From positions 1-37,839 of the forward strand of contig JAGQPR010000011.1 in NCBI GenBank assembly GCA_020426625.1: a stretch of DNA of 37,839 bases. Direction: 5' to 3'. This document shows, piece after piece, positions 1 to 7,284 of the stretch. The first letter of the stretch is position 1; the number at the start of each line of letters is the position of its first letter. The position numbers were made by a program, and so were the translations under genes. The DNA comes from Planctomycetales bacterium. Lineage in GTDB: Bacteria; Planctomycetota; Planctomycetia; Pirellulales; Pirellulaceae. Under the pieces are notes generated by a model that was given only the letters and a program-made list of their open reading frames with translations, did not search any database and was not told the origin of the DNA.

Positions 1-225
1 CAAAAACCGCTTGCTAGCGCACAACGGCTAATTTTGCGGAAGGATTACGTGGAACTGAATTTCCAATTCTTGACACTGGCCTGCTAATTCATGTTGGCCT
101 CCGCTGATTTTTCCAAGATGGCTGATGCTCGATACCGCTGGGAGCGTATACTTGAACGTCGCACATTGCTGACTTGAGCTTGTATGCGATCTTCCAGCCC
201 GAGTTCTTGATGGAGAAATGTTAGG

Positions 226-1524
226 GTGCCCGTTCGAAATATTCAGCTTCTAGTGGTTGTAATCATGGTGTGTCTGGCCTGCTACATACAGGCCGAACGC
301 CTGAAATACGGTGGCAAGATCGGGCGGAATATCCAGCTGATTGAGGAGAACTTTGTCAACGATGTTGATCCGGACGAGCTGTACATCGCTGCCATGCAAG
401 GGATCGTATCCAAACTGGATCGCTTTTCCGATTTTATTCCCCCAACTCAGTATGAGGAATTCCAGTCGGTAATCGAGCAGCAATTTGGCGGGATCGGCGT
501 CCAGATCGAAGGGCCGCCGTCGGTTCCGCAGCTGACGGTCGTCGCGCCCATACCTGGCACGCCCGCTTTTCGAGCTGGCATGGAGCCGGGCGACGTGGTA
601 ACGCACGTCGAAGGTCAGTCCACTTTAGGCTTATCGGCCGTTGACGCAACGCATTTGATGCGAGGCCCTGTGGGTAAGCCAGTGACGTTGACCGTGCGCA
701 GATTGGGTACTGAATCACCGATCGACATGACCATCCAACGTGAAGATATCCAAGTAGACTCTGTCTATGGCGACCGCATTCGCAAAGACTCGAGCTGGAA
801 TTTTATGCTGGAGGAGGATCCGCGAATTGCCTACGTACGCATTTCCTTGTTCGGCGAGAGAACGGTAAGCGAGTTCGAAACGGCTCTTAGTTCTGCACGT
901 CAAGAAAATGCTCAGGCGCTAATCTTAGACTTGCGCTACAACCCGGGAGGCATCCTGACGTCAGCGGTTCAAATGTGCGACATGTTGGTTGATCATGGCA
1001 TCATCGTCAGCACCAAAGGTAGACGCCGCGTTTTCGATACCGAGTTTGATGCGGAGCTGGGTACGGAATTGAAGTTGTCTATACCATTGGTAGTCTTGGT
1101 AAACGATCAGTCGGCCAGCGCTAGCGAGATTATGGCCGGGTGCCTGCAGGATCTGGGGCGCGCCAAGATTGCTGGCCAGCGCTCATACGGTAAGGGAACG
1201 GTACAGCAAATCTTTGAACTTGAAAACGACAACACCGCTCTCAAGTTTACGACAGCCAAATTCTATCGTCCCAGCGGGAAGAACATCCATCGTGACGACG
1301 AAATGACTGAAGCTGATGAATGGGGCGTTTCTCCCGACGAGGGTCTGAAGCTGGAATTGACAGACCGACAGCAGCTGCAGCTAAACAGACGTTGGAGGTA
1401 TCGAGGCGACCCGAGAATCATGGGATTGACGGATCGTCCGCCTTCTCCCGAGTGTCCTGGTGATCCCCAGCTAAAACTGGTCCTCGACTATCTCAGAAAG
1501 GTTCTGGATGGATCGGCCCAATGA
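226..1524 (+). CDS. S41 family C-terminal processing peptidase (CtpA/Prc type)
   Basis: Serine protease of the tail-specific family, expected to act outside the cytoplasmic membrane on C-termini of exported proteins. The protein has 432 residues. Residues 5-22 form a hydrophobic N-terminal signal or anchor. A PDZ domain spans about 88-160 (GGIGVQIEG, then AGMEPGDVV). The S41 core follows, with LDLRYNPGG at 234-242, SASASEI around the likely catalytic Ser298, and GKGTVQ holding the likely catalytic Lys323. The Ser-Lys spacing of 25 matches Prc. The start is GTG at 226, chosen because GGAG lies ten bases upstream; the ATG at 218 is in another frame. The 3' end overlaps the next gene by 17 bases, so the two are probably co-transcribed. 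The substrate cannot be told from sequence. Confidence 0.93.
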   Translation: MPVRNIQLLVVVIMVCLACYIQAERLKYGGKIGRNIQLIEENFVNDVDPDELYIAAMQGIVSKLDRFSDFIPPTQYEEFQSVIEQQFGGIGVQIEGPPSVPQLTVVAPIPGTPAFRAGMEPGDVVTHVEGQSTLGLSAVDATHLMRGPVGKPVTLTVRRLGTESPIDMTIQREDIQVDSVYGDRIRKDSSWNFMLEEDPRIAYVRISLFGERTVSEFETALSSARQENAQALILDLRYNPGGILTSAVQMCDMLVDHGIIVSTKGRRRVFDTEFDAELGTELKLSIPLVVLVNDQSASASEIMAGCLQDLGRAKIAGQRSYGKGTVQQIFELENDNTALKFTTAKFYRPSGKNIHRDDEMTEADEWGVSPDEGLKLELTDRQQLQLNRRWRYRGDPRIMGLTDRPPSPECPGDPQLKLVLDYLRKVLDGSAQ

Positions 1525-2383
1525 CGGCCCGTGCAGAAGACTGCTCATCGTGGGCTGCGGCTATGTCGGGATGCGCGTCGCAGAACGTTGTATTGCGACT
1601 GGAATCCATGTTTCAGCTCTGACGCGGTCCTCTCAGCGAGTTAACGAACTGCAAAACGTCGGCATTGCGCCAATCGTCGCCGATTGGAATGGACAGCTGC
1701 CCACGCTAGCGGAGTTCGATTATGTTCTCGTGTCTGTCCCTCATCGAGAGGGCGAGAATCACGATGGGGAGCAAACGCATGTTCACGGTCTTGCGCGTTT
1801 GCTTGGTAGTTTGCCATCCGGTTGGTGCAAGTTGTTGTACCTGAGTACAACAGGCGTATACGGCGACTGTCCCGGTCAGGTTGTTGATGAATCGACAGAG
1901 CCTAGTCCAACTCGGCTTGGTCCGCGAATCGCACTGGCTGCTGAAGATTGGCTTATTCAAAACGTAGCCAAGGAAAAGTTGGCAATTCTAAGGCTGGCGG
2001 GGATTTACGGCCCCGGCAGGTTGCCATTGATTTCTCGGGTTATTGCCGGAGAGGCTCTGGCCGTTCCTGCTGCAGGATATGTCAACTTGGTACATGTCGA
2101 GGACATCGCCCGCATGATCATGATTGTGTTTTCGACTCGCCTAGAGCTGAGCACCTATGTTTTTTCCGACGGACATCCCGTGCAACGACGGTGCTTTTAC
2201 GGTCACGCGGCGCAGCTTTGCCAGGCTCCAGCGCCTGTTTTTGTGGATCCTGCGGCTGGCGACAATTCGGCTCGTCGCGCCACGGATAAACGCGTTAATC
2301 CGCAGCGTCTTCTTGCCGAAACGAACTTCGTCTTCGACTATCCGGACTATCGAATTGGCTTAGAAAATCTCTTGCCTAGTTAA
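1508..2383 (+). CDS. NAD(P)-binding SDR/epimerase-like protein (YeeZ type)
   Basis: Rossmann-fold protein of the extended short-chain dehydrogenase/nucleotide-sugar epimerase superfamily, 291 residues. The dinucleotide-binding glycine motif GCGYVG sits at residues 16-21. A YLSTTGVYGD segment resembles the Ser/Thr active-site strand of epimerases, and LRLAGIYGPGR is the conserved second-half motif. No YxxxK catalytic pair is obvious, which fits the atypical YeeZ branch, whose substrate is unknown. It starts at an ATG inside the end of the upstream peptidase gene, with AAGG ahead of it, suggesting translational coupling. It ends facing the GAP1 gene on the other strand, 36 bases away. Confidence 0.85.
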   Translation: MDRPNDGPCRRLLIVGCGYVGMRVAERCIATGIHVSALTRSSQRVNELQNVGIAPIVADWNGQLPTLAEFDYVLVSVPHREGENHDGEQTHVHGLARLLGSLPSGWCKLLYLSTTGVYGDCPGQVVDESTEPSPTRLGPRIALAAEDWLIQNVAKEKLAILRLAGIYGPGRLPLISRVIAGEALAVPAAGYVNLVHVEDIARMIMIVFSTRLELSTYVFSDGHPVQRRCFYGHAAQLCQAPAPVFVDPAAGDNSARRATDKRVNPQRLLAETNFVFDYPDYRIGLENLLPS

Positions 2384-2387
2384 GACA

Positions 2388-2400
2388 TGTTCCGGGAACA
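2388..2400. other. Short palindrome between convergent genes
   Basis: TGTTCC-G-GGAACA is a perfect 6+6 inverted repeat around one central base, followed at once by the 8-base palindrome ACAATTGT, in the 36-base gap between two convergent genes. There is no loop and no T-run, so it is not a standard terminator. Function unknown. Confidence 0.3.
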
Positions 2401-2419
2401 ATTGTCAACGGCAAAACGC

Positions 2420-3187
2420 TCATGGAGAAAGAGGAATCACGTTGATGCCAGCAGATTTAAGCATTTGACTGAGCACTGGGTTGGTTTGGCGAAGAAAGTG
2501 TGCTTGAAAGGGCCGATGTGGTGCGGGAGGAAGTCCAGTAGTAAAGCTGACCTCTCTCCGTTTTTCATGGGGAATCGACGATATCAAACTGGCAATTAAC
2601 TCGATGGGACTCTGCGCGCCAACAATTGCCACTCGCTGACGATTGACCAGCTGTTCGCTGATTTCCGCAGATATCTTTGAACTCATCGCAAGACTTGAAT
2701 TATCCGCCCTGCCACTAGTCGTTTCACCTAGGGGCGCAACATCTGGTTGTACAGACTTGGCAAAACCGAGCGAGCTGGCCAGCGGAATTGAAGGGACTTG
2801 GAATGTGTCGAGTTGCCGAGGCATTTCCTCTGGAATACGCAGCCAGCCGAGAGACAGGGCTGTGCTAGCGAACAAAACAGCGTTGTTGTCGTAGGCGGCA
2901 AACTGCCTGTTGTGCAAGATTGCGGTGATGGTAACCACCTGCGAAGCCCCGCGATTGCTGTACTCTGGTCCACCGATGGCAGTGCGCGCCACTGCCACAT
3001 AATCTTGGCACACTGGATAAAAGTTGATAGTCCAATCGGCAGGTGCATCGCTGACCATGCTACTGGGTGACCAGCGGTGCAGTTCCCTAGCGATGTTGCG
3101 ATCAATCCCATCGGAACACGCAACCAACTGGTATCCGCGAACCTGACTCCGGTCCAACGAAGTGAAAATAGCTTGCTGGATATCCAT
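2420..3187 (-). CDS. GAP1-type GTPase-associated protein (short form, N2 + M-like)
   Basis: Recognised as a GTPase-associated protein 1 family member. Residues 1-130 resemble the GAP1-N2 domain (start MDIQQAIFTS, then RGYQLVACSDGI and EL.RWSP). Residues about 165-250 resemble the middle domain (REVSFTTGLPPAPHRPF). Family members occur beside P-loop GTPases in NTP-dependent conflict and signalling systems, and the GTPase here is the gene immediately upstream. The protein is only 255 residues, short for the family, with no obvious C-terminal extension. The frame stays open upstream to 3430, but that would lie inside the GTPase gene. ATG 3187 is preferred because it begins at the conserved motif, has AGAGG about nine bases upstream, and follows the GTPase stop by five bases. 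Molecular role unproven. Confidence 0.72.
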   Translation of the reverse strand: MDIQQAIFTSLDRSQVRGYQLVACSDGIDRNIARELHRWSPSSMVSDAPADWTINFYPVCQDYVAVARTAIGGPEYSNRGASQVVTITAILHNRQFAAYDNNAVLFASTALSLGWLRIPEEMPRQLDTFQVPSIPLASSLGFAKSVQPDVAPLGETTSGRADNSSLAMSSKISAEISEQLVNRQRVAIVGAQSPIELIASLISSIPHEKRREVSFTTGLPPAPHRPFQAHFLRQTNPVLSQMLKSAGINVIPLSP

Positions 3188-3192
3188 GAAAG

Positions 3193-4089
3193 CTAGCCTC
3201 TGCTTGCCAAGATCCAACGCAGAGGCTCCAGCACTCCATGAGGTTGAATGTGAAGCGGCACACGAGTTTGCCAACCACGGCAATCGGCCAGGACACCAGT
3301 ACAACCAGCGATTCCGGCGGCAAAGAATTCGATTCGCCGAAATGTTTGCTGGCAAAAATCGTGCAGCCGCGGCGCATTGTTGGCTGCAAAAGCAGCTGGG
3401 TCGTCCATCGCTTCCGGGCAAGCATCGCATTTAGTGAATACGACTGCTACCGATGGCCCTTTGCCTTGTCGCTTGAAACTGTCGCCATACATTTCATGGT
3501 TTTCAGCGATATAGGTCGCCAGCTTGACAGCAAACAGGTCCTCGCCCGCACCTTGATCACGGACGCGTACCGAGTCGCATAGAATCAAGATTCCGCTGGA
3601 GCGTCTGACCACGTGTGCCACAGCCGGGTAGAGCCCCGGTCTACTCATTTCCATGGCTATCGCCTCACCTGCAAAATCGGGCGAGACCAGATCAGCCGTC
3701 CGAGTGCCTTTCTTGTCGGTCATGCTGACTTTGCTGTGAAGCCACTGCCAGGAATCAGCCTCCGACGGTGTCTTTTCTGGAAAGGATCGCTTCTCCAGTT
3801 CAGTGACGACGTATTCCTGAAGATCTACCGAAAACGAACTAGCGGCCGTGCCACGGAATTCTTCTGTGCCGCTACTGAGGATGTCCAGAAGCAGACCAAG
3901 GTAGACTGTCTTCCCGGCATTACTCGCGCCGAGAACAGAAATAAAAGTGTGGCCTCCTCCCTGAATCGCTACCGATTGCGAAAGCGACACGGGAGTCTGA
4001 CATTTGTGACAGAAGCCTGCATTGTCGTCCAAGATGGACGAGCAGCAGGCACATACGTAGTGTTCCAACGCACTTGAAGTACTGGGCAT
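3193..4089 (-). CDS. Zinc-ribbon P-loop GTPase (double-GTPase/TRAFAC-like)
   Basis: Predicted cytoplasmic GTPase, 298 residues. An N-terminal zinc ribbon has C13xxC16 and C27xxC30. The GTPase core shows a Walker A/G1 motif GASNAGKT at 54-61, a G3 motif D138FAGE, and a G4 motif TKCD at 219-222. The carboxy end (GVLEPLRWIL) is typical of the DO-GTPase-like families that accompany GAP1. The start ATG overlaps the stop of the FGE-like gene as TAATG, and the GAP1 gene begins five bases after its stop, so the three are very likely translationally coupled and may work as one complex. No membrane segment is seen. Assignment as a GTPase is firm; the subfamily is inferred. Confidence 0.82.
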   Translation of the reverse strand: MPSTSSALEHYVCACCSSILDDNAGFCHKCQTPVSLSQSVAIQGGGHTFISVLGASNAGKTVYLGLLLDILSSGTEEFRGTAASSFSVDLQEYVVTELEKRSFPEKTPSEADSWQWLHSKVSMTDKKGTRTADLVSPDFAGEAIAMEMSRPGLYPAVAHVVRRSSGILILCDSVRVRDQGAGEDLFAVKLATYIAENHEMYGDSFKRQGKGPSVAVVFTKCDACPEAMDDPAAFAANNAPRLHDFCQQTFRRIEFFAAGIAGCTGVLADCRGWQTRVPLHIQPHGVLEPLRWILASRG

Positions 4090-5117
4090 TAGTTGTTCTC
4101 GCTGTTTTCGGTTGACGAACGGAGGTCAGTGGCGCTGATGCAGCATCGGAAGCCGACATTGTGTGGGCGATTCAAAACAGGCTGTCCAGTGCGAAACTGG
4201 CAAGTCGCCTGAGACGCAAAGTAGGTGTCAAATGCGCCACCGCGAACTTCAGCTAGGACTTCTTCCAAGATGATCTTGACGTCGCCCTCGCTGGCAGAAT
4301 CAAACCGCGAGTCCAGCCATTCCCAGACGTTTCCAATCAGCTGCCGTACACCGTTGGGCGTGTTTCCATCGTTGAGTGCGTCGACAGGTATGGTTGCACA
4401 GCCGCCGTGTTTCCAGAGGTTTGCTTTGGACCGAACGAAGGCATTTCCCCATGGAAATCGTTGCTCGGCTGCGGCCCCTGTTCGCATGTGTGGCCAAGTA
4501 CCGGCCCGCTGCCATTCTGCAGTCGTTGGTAGTCTCTTACCGACCCACCGCGCGTAAGCGTTGGCTTCATACCAGCAGATTCCTACGACTGGATGATCCA
4601 AGAGATCTGCCGGTGGCTGACCGTGAGACCACATGTTGGGGCCAACATGTCCCGTGCGGTCAACGAACTGAAGTACCCAGGCTAGTGTTTCTTGTGGCCA
4701 GTACTGGTGATCCTCATATCCTCCAGCCTGGACAAATCTAGCGTAGTCCGCATTCGTGACACAATCGCGATCGAGGAAAAATGATTCTACTTGAACAGGG
4801 ACAAAAGTAGACTGTTTGAGGCGGTACCGTCGGTCTTCTTCAACTACCACGTCTTGCATCAGGCGAACGATCCCCTGGGGAACATAGGCCATATCGTGCT
4901 CCAAGGCCTTTCGCGCACACTCGAGTGAGACGGAGTCGAACTCCAATTCACAATGCTTGGATAGGACGTTGCAGTACCGTCGATTGCGAATCAATCGACG
5001 GCTATCCAAGGGGACGTCCACTGCATCGGGAAACTGGACGGCAGTCGATAGGTCATTTGCTGACTGGCGGCCAGTCCATTTCGCGAAGGCGTCACCAACG
5101 ATGGTTGGAATGTGCAT
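4089..5117 (-). CDS. Formylglycine-generating-enzyme-like (SUMF1/FGE-sulfatase domain) protein
   Basis: The FGE/SUMF1 fold occupies residues about 78-328 of 342. Motifs in order are TNADYARFV, HPVVGICWYEANAYARWVGK, LPTTAEWQRA, FPWGN, IGNVWEWL, VRGGAF and NVGFRC. True FGE oxidises a sulfatase cysteine using two active-site cysteines. Aligned by spacing to the GFRC motif, the second cysteine is kept (Cys306) but the position of the first is Ala301. Normal FGE chemistry is therefore doubtful, and a ligand- or protein-binding role is more likely. No sulfatase gene is nearby. Start ATG 5117 is preferred over the in-frame TTG at 5123 and has AGAGA upstream. The stop overlaps the GTPase start as TAATG. 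Confidence 0.83.
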   Translation of the reverse strand: MHIPTIVGDAFAKWTGRQSANDLSTAVQFPDAVDVPLDSRRLIRNRRYCNVLSKHCELEFDSVSLECARKALEHDMAYVPQGIVRLMQDVVVEEDRRYRLKQSTFVPVQVESFFLDRDCVTNADYARFVQAGGYEDHQYWPQETLAWVLQFVDRTGHVGPNMWSHGQPPADLLDHPVVGICWYEANAYARWVGKRLPTTAEWQRAGTWPHMRTGAAAEQRFPWGNAFVRSKANLWKHGGCATIPVDALNDGNTPNGVRQLIGNVWEWLDSRFDSASEGDVKIILEEVLAEVRGGAFDTYFASQATCQFRTGQPVLNRPHNVGFRCCISATDLRSSTENSENN

Positions 5118-5188
5118 TTTCAATCTCTGAAAAGGATGTGAAAGTAATTCTCAATTGGACTCAAAGCGAACGCGGATACACCCAAGCC

Positions 5189-5752
5189 CTAAAACTCGTC
5201 GCTAAATCCCCGGGTCGTTTCGCCCAACGACAGCTGAAATGCATGCTTGCTATCCAAAGAGTATTTGCGTACTTCCTGACGCAATCTCTCGAAATCATGG
5301 ATTGCTGCCGCCTTGGTTGGCAATGGCAAGTTGCCGCTTCCCGGCGCAAGCTGTGGCCCGATCAGAATCTGGGCCTGTGGCTGGCCAATATCGGCGAGAT
5401 TATTCGCTTGCAGTGCCAAGCCTTCTTTGGCATGTTGCAAGCTACGCTGCTCATCCTCCAATCGCAGCCAAGCATCGGCGAGCAGGTCTACTTGTTCTTG
5501 AATTCGTTGTTCGACCAGGTCGCGAGTCGTCCGCCATTCTTCACTCTCCTGATCGGATCCGGAGTCTGTCGATGCAGACTGGTGGGGTATCGCGTTGTTG
5601 ATAGCTTCCGGAATTCGTGCGCTGAATTCATGCAAATAGCGATCGATGTCGTCGATCACGGAGTCCAATTCGACGATGATCTGTTCGCACTCACGGACGA
5701 TTGAGGGATCAGTCGCCGCTGGCTCGCTTGGATATGGATCGTGGCCGTTCAT
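5189..5752 (-). CDS. Uncharacterised coiled-coil protein, 187 aa
   Basis: Acidic, helix-rich protein of no recognised family. Residues about 15-50 (IVRECEQIIVELDSVIDD...) and about 75-120 (RTTRDLVEQRIQEQVDLLADAW) have heptad-like hydrophobic spacing consistent with two coiled-coil segments, separated by a polar linker rich in Ser, Asp and Glu. There is no signal peptide or membrane segment. The start is ATG 5752 with GAAG upstream. It lies 71 bases ahead of the FGE-like gene and 143 bases behind the FHA coiled-coil gene, all on one strand, so it is probably an adaptor or structural part of the same pathway. A competing + strand reading frame over 4925-5704 has no family features. Confidence 0.65.
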   Translation of the reverse strand: MNGHDPYPSEPAATDPSIVRECEQIIVELDSVIDDIDRYLHEFSARIPEAINNAIPHQSASTDSGSDQESEEWRTTRDLVEQRIQEQVDLLADAWLRLEDEQRSLQHAKEGLALQANNLADIGQPQAQILIGPQLAPGSGNLPLPTKAAAIHDFERLRQEVRKYSLDSKHAFQLSLGETTRGFSDEF

Positions 5753-5811
5753 TTATGTTCTTCAGTATTGCGTTCGTTATGGAATTGCTAGCGGTCCATG
5801 ATTCGTAGCGA

Positions 5812-5823
5812 AACTGATCAGTT
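5812..5823. promoter_or_regulatory. 12-bp perfect palindrome in intergenic gap (possible operator)
   Basis: AACTGATCAGTT is a perfect palindrome roughly in the middle of the 143-base gap between the FHA coiled-coil gene and the 187-residue coiled-coil gene. That gap is the largest in the eleven-gene run and could hold an internal promoter. No confident -35/-10 pair was identified. Operator status is inference only. Confidence 0.25.
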
Positions 5824-5895
5824 GTCTTGAATCAAAGCAAACTCTGGAAAACGGGTTTGGCTTACATTAGCTAGGCGGTTTCCAAATGGAGTTTC

Positions 5896-7284
5896 TCAGT
5901 CTCTAACTTGATTCCAAATTCGCTTTAGTCGACCGGAAAGCGATTGTTGTTCTCGCGATCGTTTTCTCTCTTCGCTCATCTCGCGTAGGTGTTGGCGGTG
6001 TTCTTGTAGGCTTTGGATGCGGGGGTCCAAGGCCGATTCGGATTTTGGAATCGCCTGTTCCAGTTCACTAATTTTCTGTGCGTACTCATACTTCAATCGC
6101 GACATTTCTGCGTGCTCTTTGGCAACCTTGGCTCGCTCCTCGCGCAAGGCAACATCAGTCTCTAAAGAAAGATTTTCACACTTTTGCTGATACTGCCTCA
6201 ACTCCTTGTTTGTATCCGCCAACTGCTGCTGTAAATGTTGATTATCGTGCTGCAATTGCTCCATCGATTGCTCATAGCGCTTTTGAGCACTATCGCCGGT
6301 CATGGCCGCTTGTCTTAGTTGACGCTGCAGTTGAACCAATCGCTGATCAGAAGCCTCGTGCCGCTCGCGAAGGGCTCCCAGCTCAGCTGCGTGCTCTTGT
6401 TCGCGTTGTCCGATCCTTCTTTCGATATCGCTGACCCAAGCTTCCAGATGAGCTCTCTCTTCGACCTCTGCACGATTCGCATCTTCCGCCGCGTGGAGCA
6501 TCTCTTCCAGAATCATGACGCGTTCGTCAGCGCGATTGGCTTCCTCGACCAATTCTTGCATACGGCGAAGTGCATGCTCGGATTCCACCGGATCGATACC
6601 AGAGCAACCCAACGGAGCAAAGCCGAGTGACTCTTCGGCATCCCGCTGGGCTAGGGCAGCCTGCAGATCGGCAATTTCAGCTTGCAGTAACGAAATAGTC
6701 TCGTGATCGGGGGCATGCGCGTCGTCGGAGAATAGACGATCTTCGCTATCTAAAGACACAGAATCCATGTCAAATGAAAACGCATCGCAATCACTCTCCG
6801 CCCCCTCGTGCTGCTCGCAAAGATCAGAGGCATTAGCCTCACTCGGTATTTCAAGATCCGAGCATCGTTCTTTTGTCAACACCTGGCTGCACTTAGACGG
6901 GTCGTGCGATTCTAGCGATGTTTGCGTAGGCGAATAGGACTGCATCGCGTTAGCAGGATTCGTGTCCGCTGCTGATGATTCTTCGGCGATCCGAATAGAG
7001 AAACAGCCGACCTGAACGGTGGCATCTCGGTGGACTTCGACTCTAGAGGCAATTTCTTTGCCATTCAAGCGAGTGCCTGAGGCGGATAGCCAGTCTTGTA
7101 CCCAAACGCGGCCACTTTCAAGGCAGATACTGCAGTGGATATCGGATATCTCATCGCCAACGAGCTGCAGGCCGCAGTTGCAAGACTTGCCAACCAAGAC
7201 TGCGCGATTCGGTGAGAGACCGACTGAGATCGCTTCACCATGGTCATTCAACGCGATTAGTTTGACGTGGTGAGTTGCAATCAT
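5896..7284 (-). CDS. FHA domain protein with long C-terminal coiled coil
   Basis: Residues about 8-100 of 462 form a forkhead-associated (phosphothreonine-binding) domain: VGKS at 31-34 in place of the usual GR, S47DIH50 matching SxxH, and S69GTRLNG75 in place of the usual NGT. Residues 100-190 are an acidic Ser/Asp/Glu-rich linker. About 195-460 is a continuous Gln/Glu/Arg-rich coiled coil, ending in a basic tail. No membrane segment is seen. The ATG overlaps the TGA of the upstream receiver-PATAN gene (ATGA), so expression is coupled. It probably scaffolds a phosphorylated partner; no Ser/Thr kinase gene lies in this window, so the phosphorylated ligand is unknown. The substituted GR and NGT residues make phosphothreonine binding less certain than for a canonical FHA. 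Confidence 0.85.
   Translation of the reverse strand: MIATHHVKLIALNDHGEAISVGLSPNRAVLVGKSCNCGLQLVGDEISDIHCSICLESGRVWVQDWLSASGTRLNGKEIASRVEVHRDATVQVGCFSIRIAEESSAADTNPANAMQSYSPTQTSLESHDPSKCSQVLTKERCSDLEIPSEANASDLCEQHEGAESDCDAFSFDMDSVSLDSEDRLFSDDAHAPDHETISLLQAEIADLQAALAQRDAEESLGFAPLGCSGIDPVESEHALRRMQELVEEANRADERVMILEEMLHAAEDANRAEVEERAHLEAWVSDIERRIGQREQEHAAELGALRERHEASDQRLVQLQRQLRQAAMTGDSAQKRYEQSMEQLQHDNQHLQQQLADTNKELRQYQQKCENLSLETDVALREERAKVAKEHAEMSRLKYEYAQKISELEQAIPKSESALDPRIQSLQEHRQHLREMSEERKRSREQQSLSGRLKRIWNQVRD

Noticed and set aside
3188..3430. Open N-terminal extension of the GAP1 gene
   Set aside because: It would overlap the GTPase gene by 238 bases, has Cys/Trp-rich low-quality sequence and no domain. 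ATG 3187 matches the family start and has a ribosome-binding site.
4925..5704. 259-codon open frame on the + strand
   Set aside because: It runs antiparallel to the FGE-like and coiled-coil genes, has no domain, and its codon content mirrors the opposite strand.
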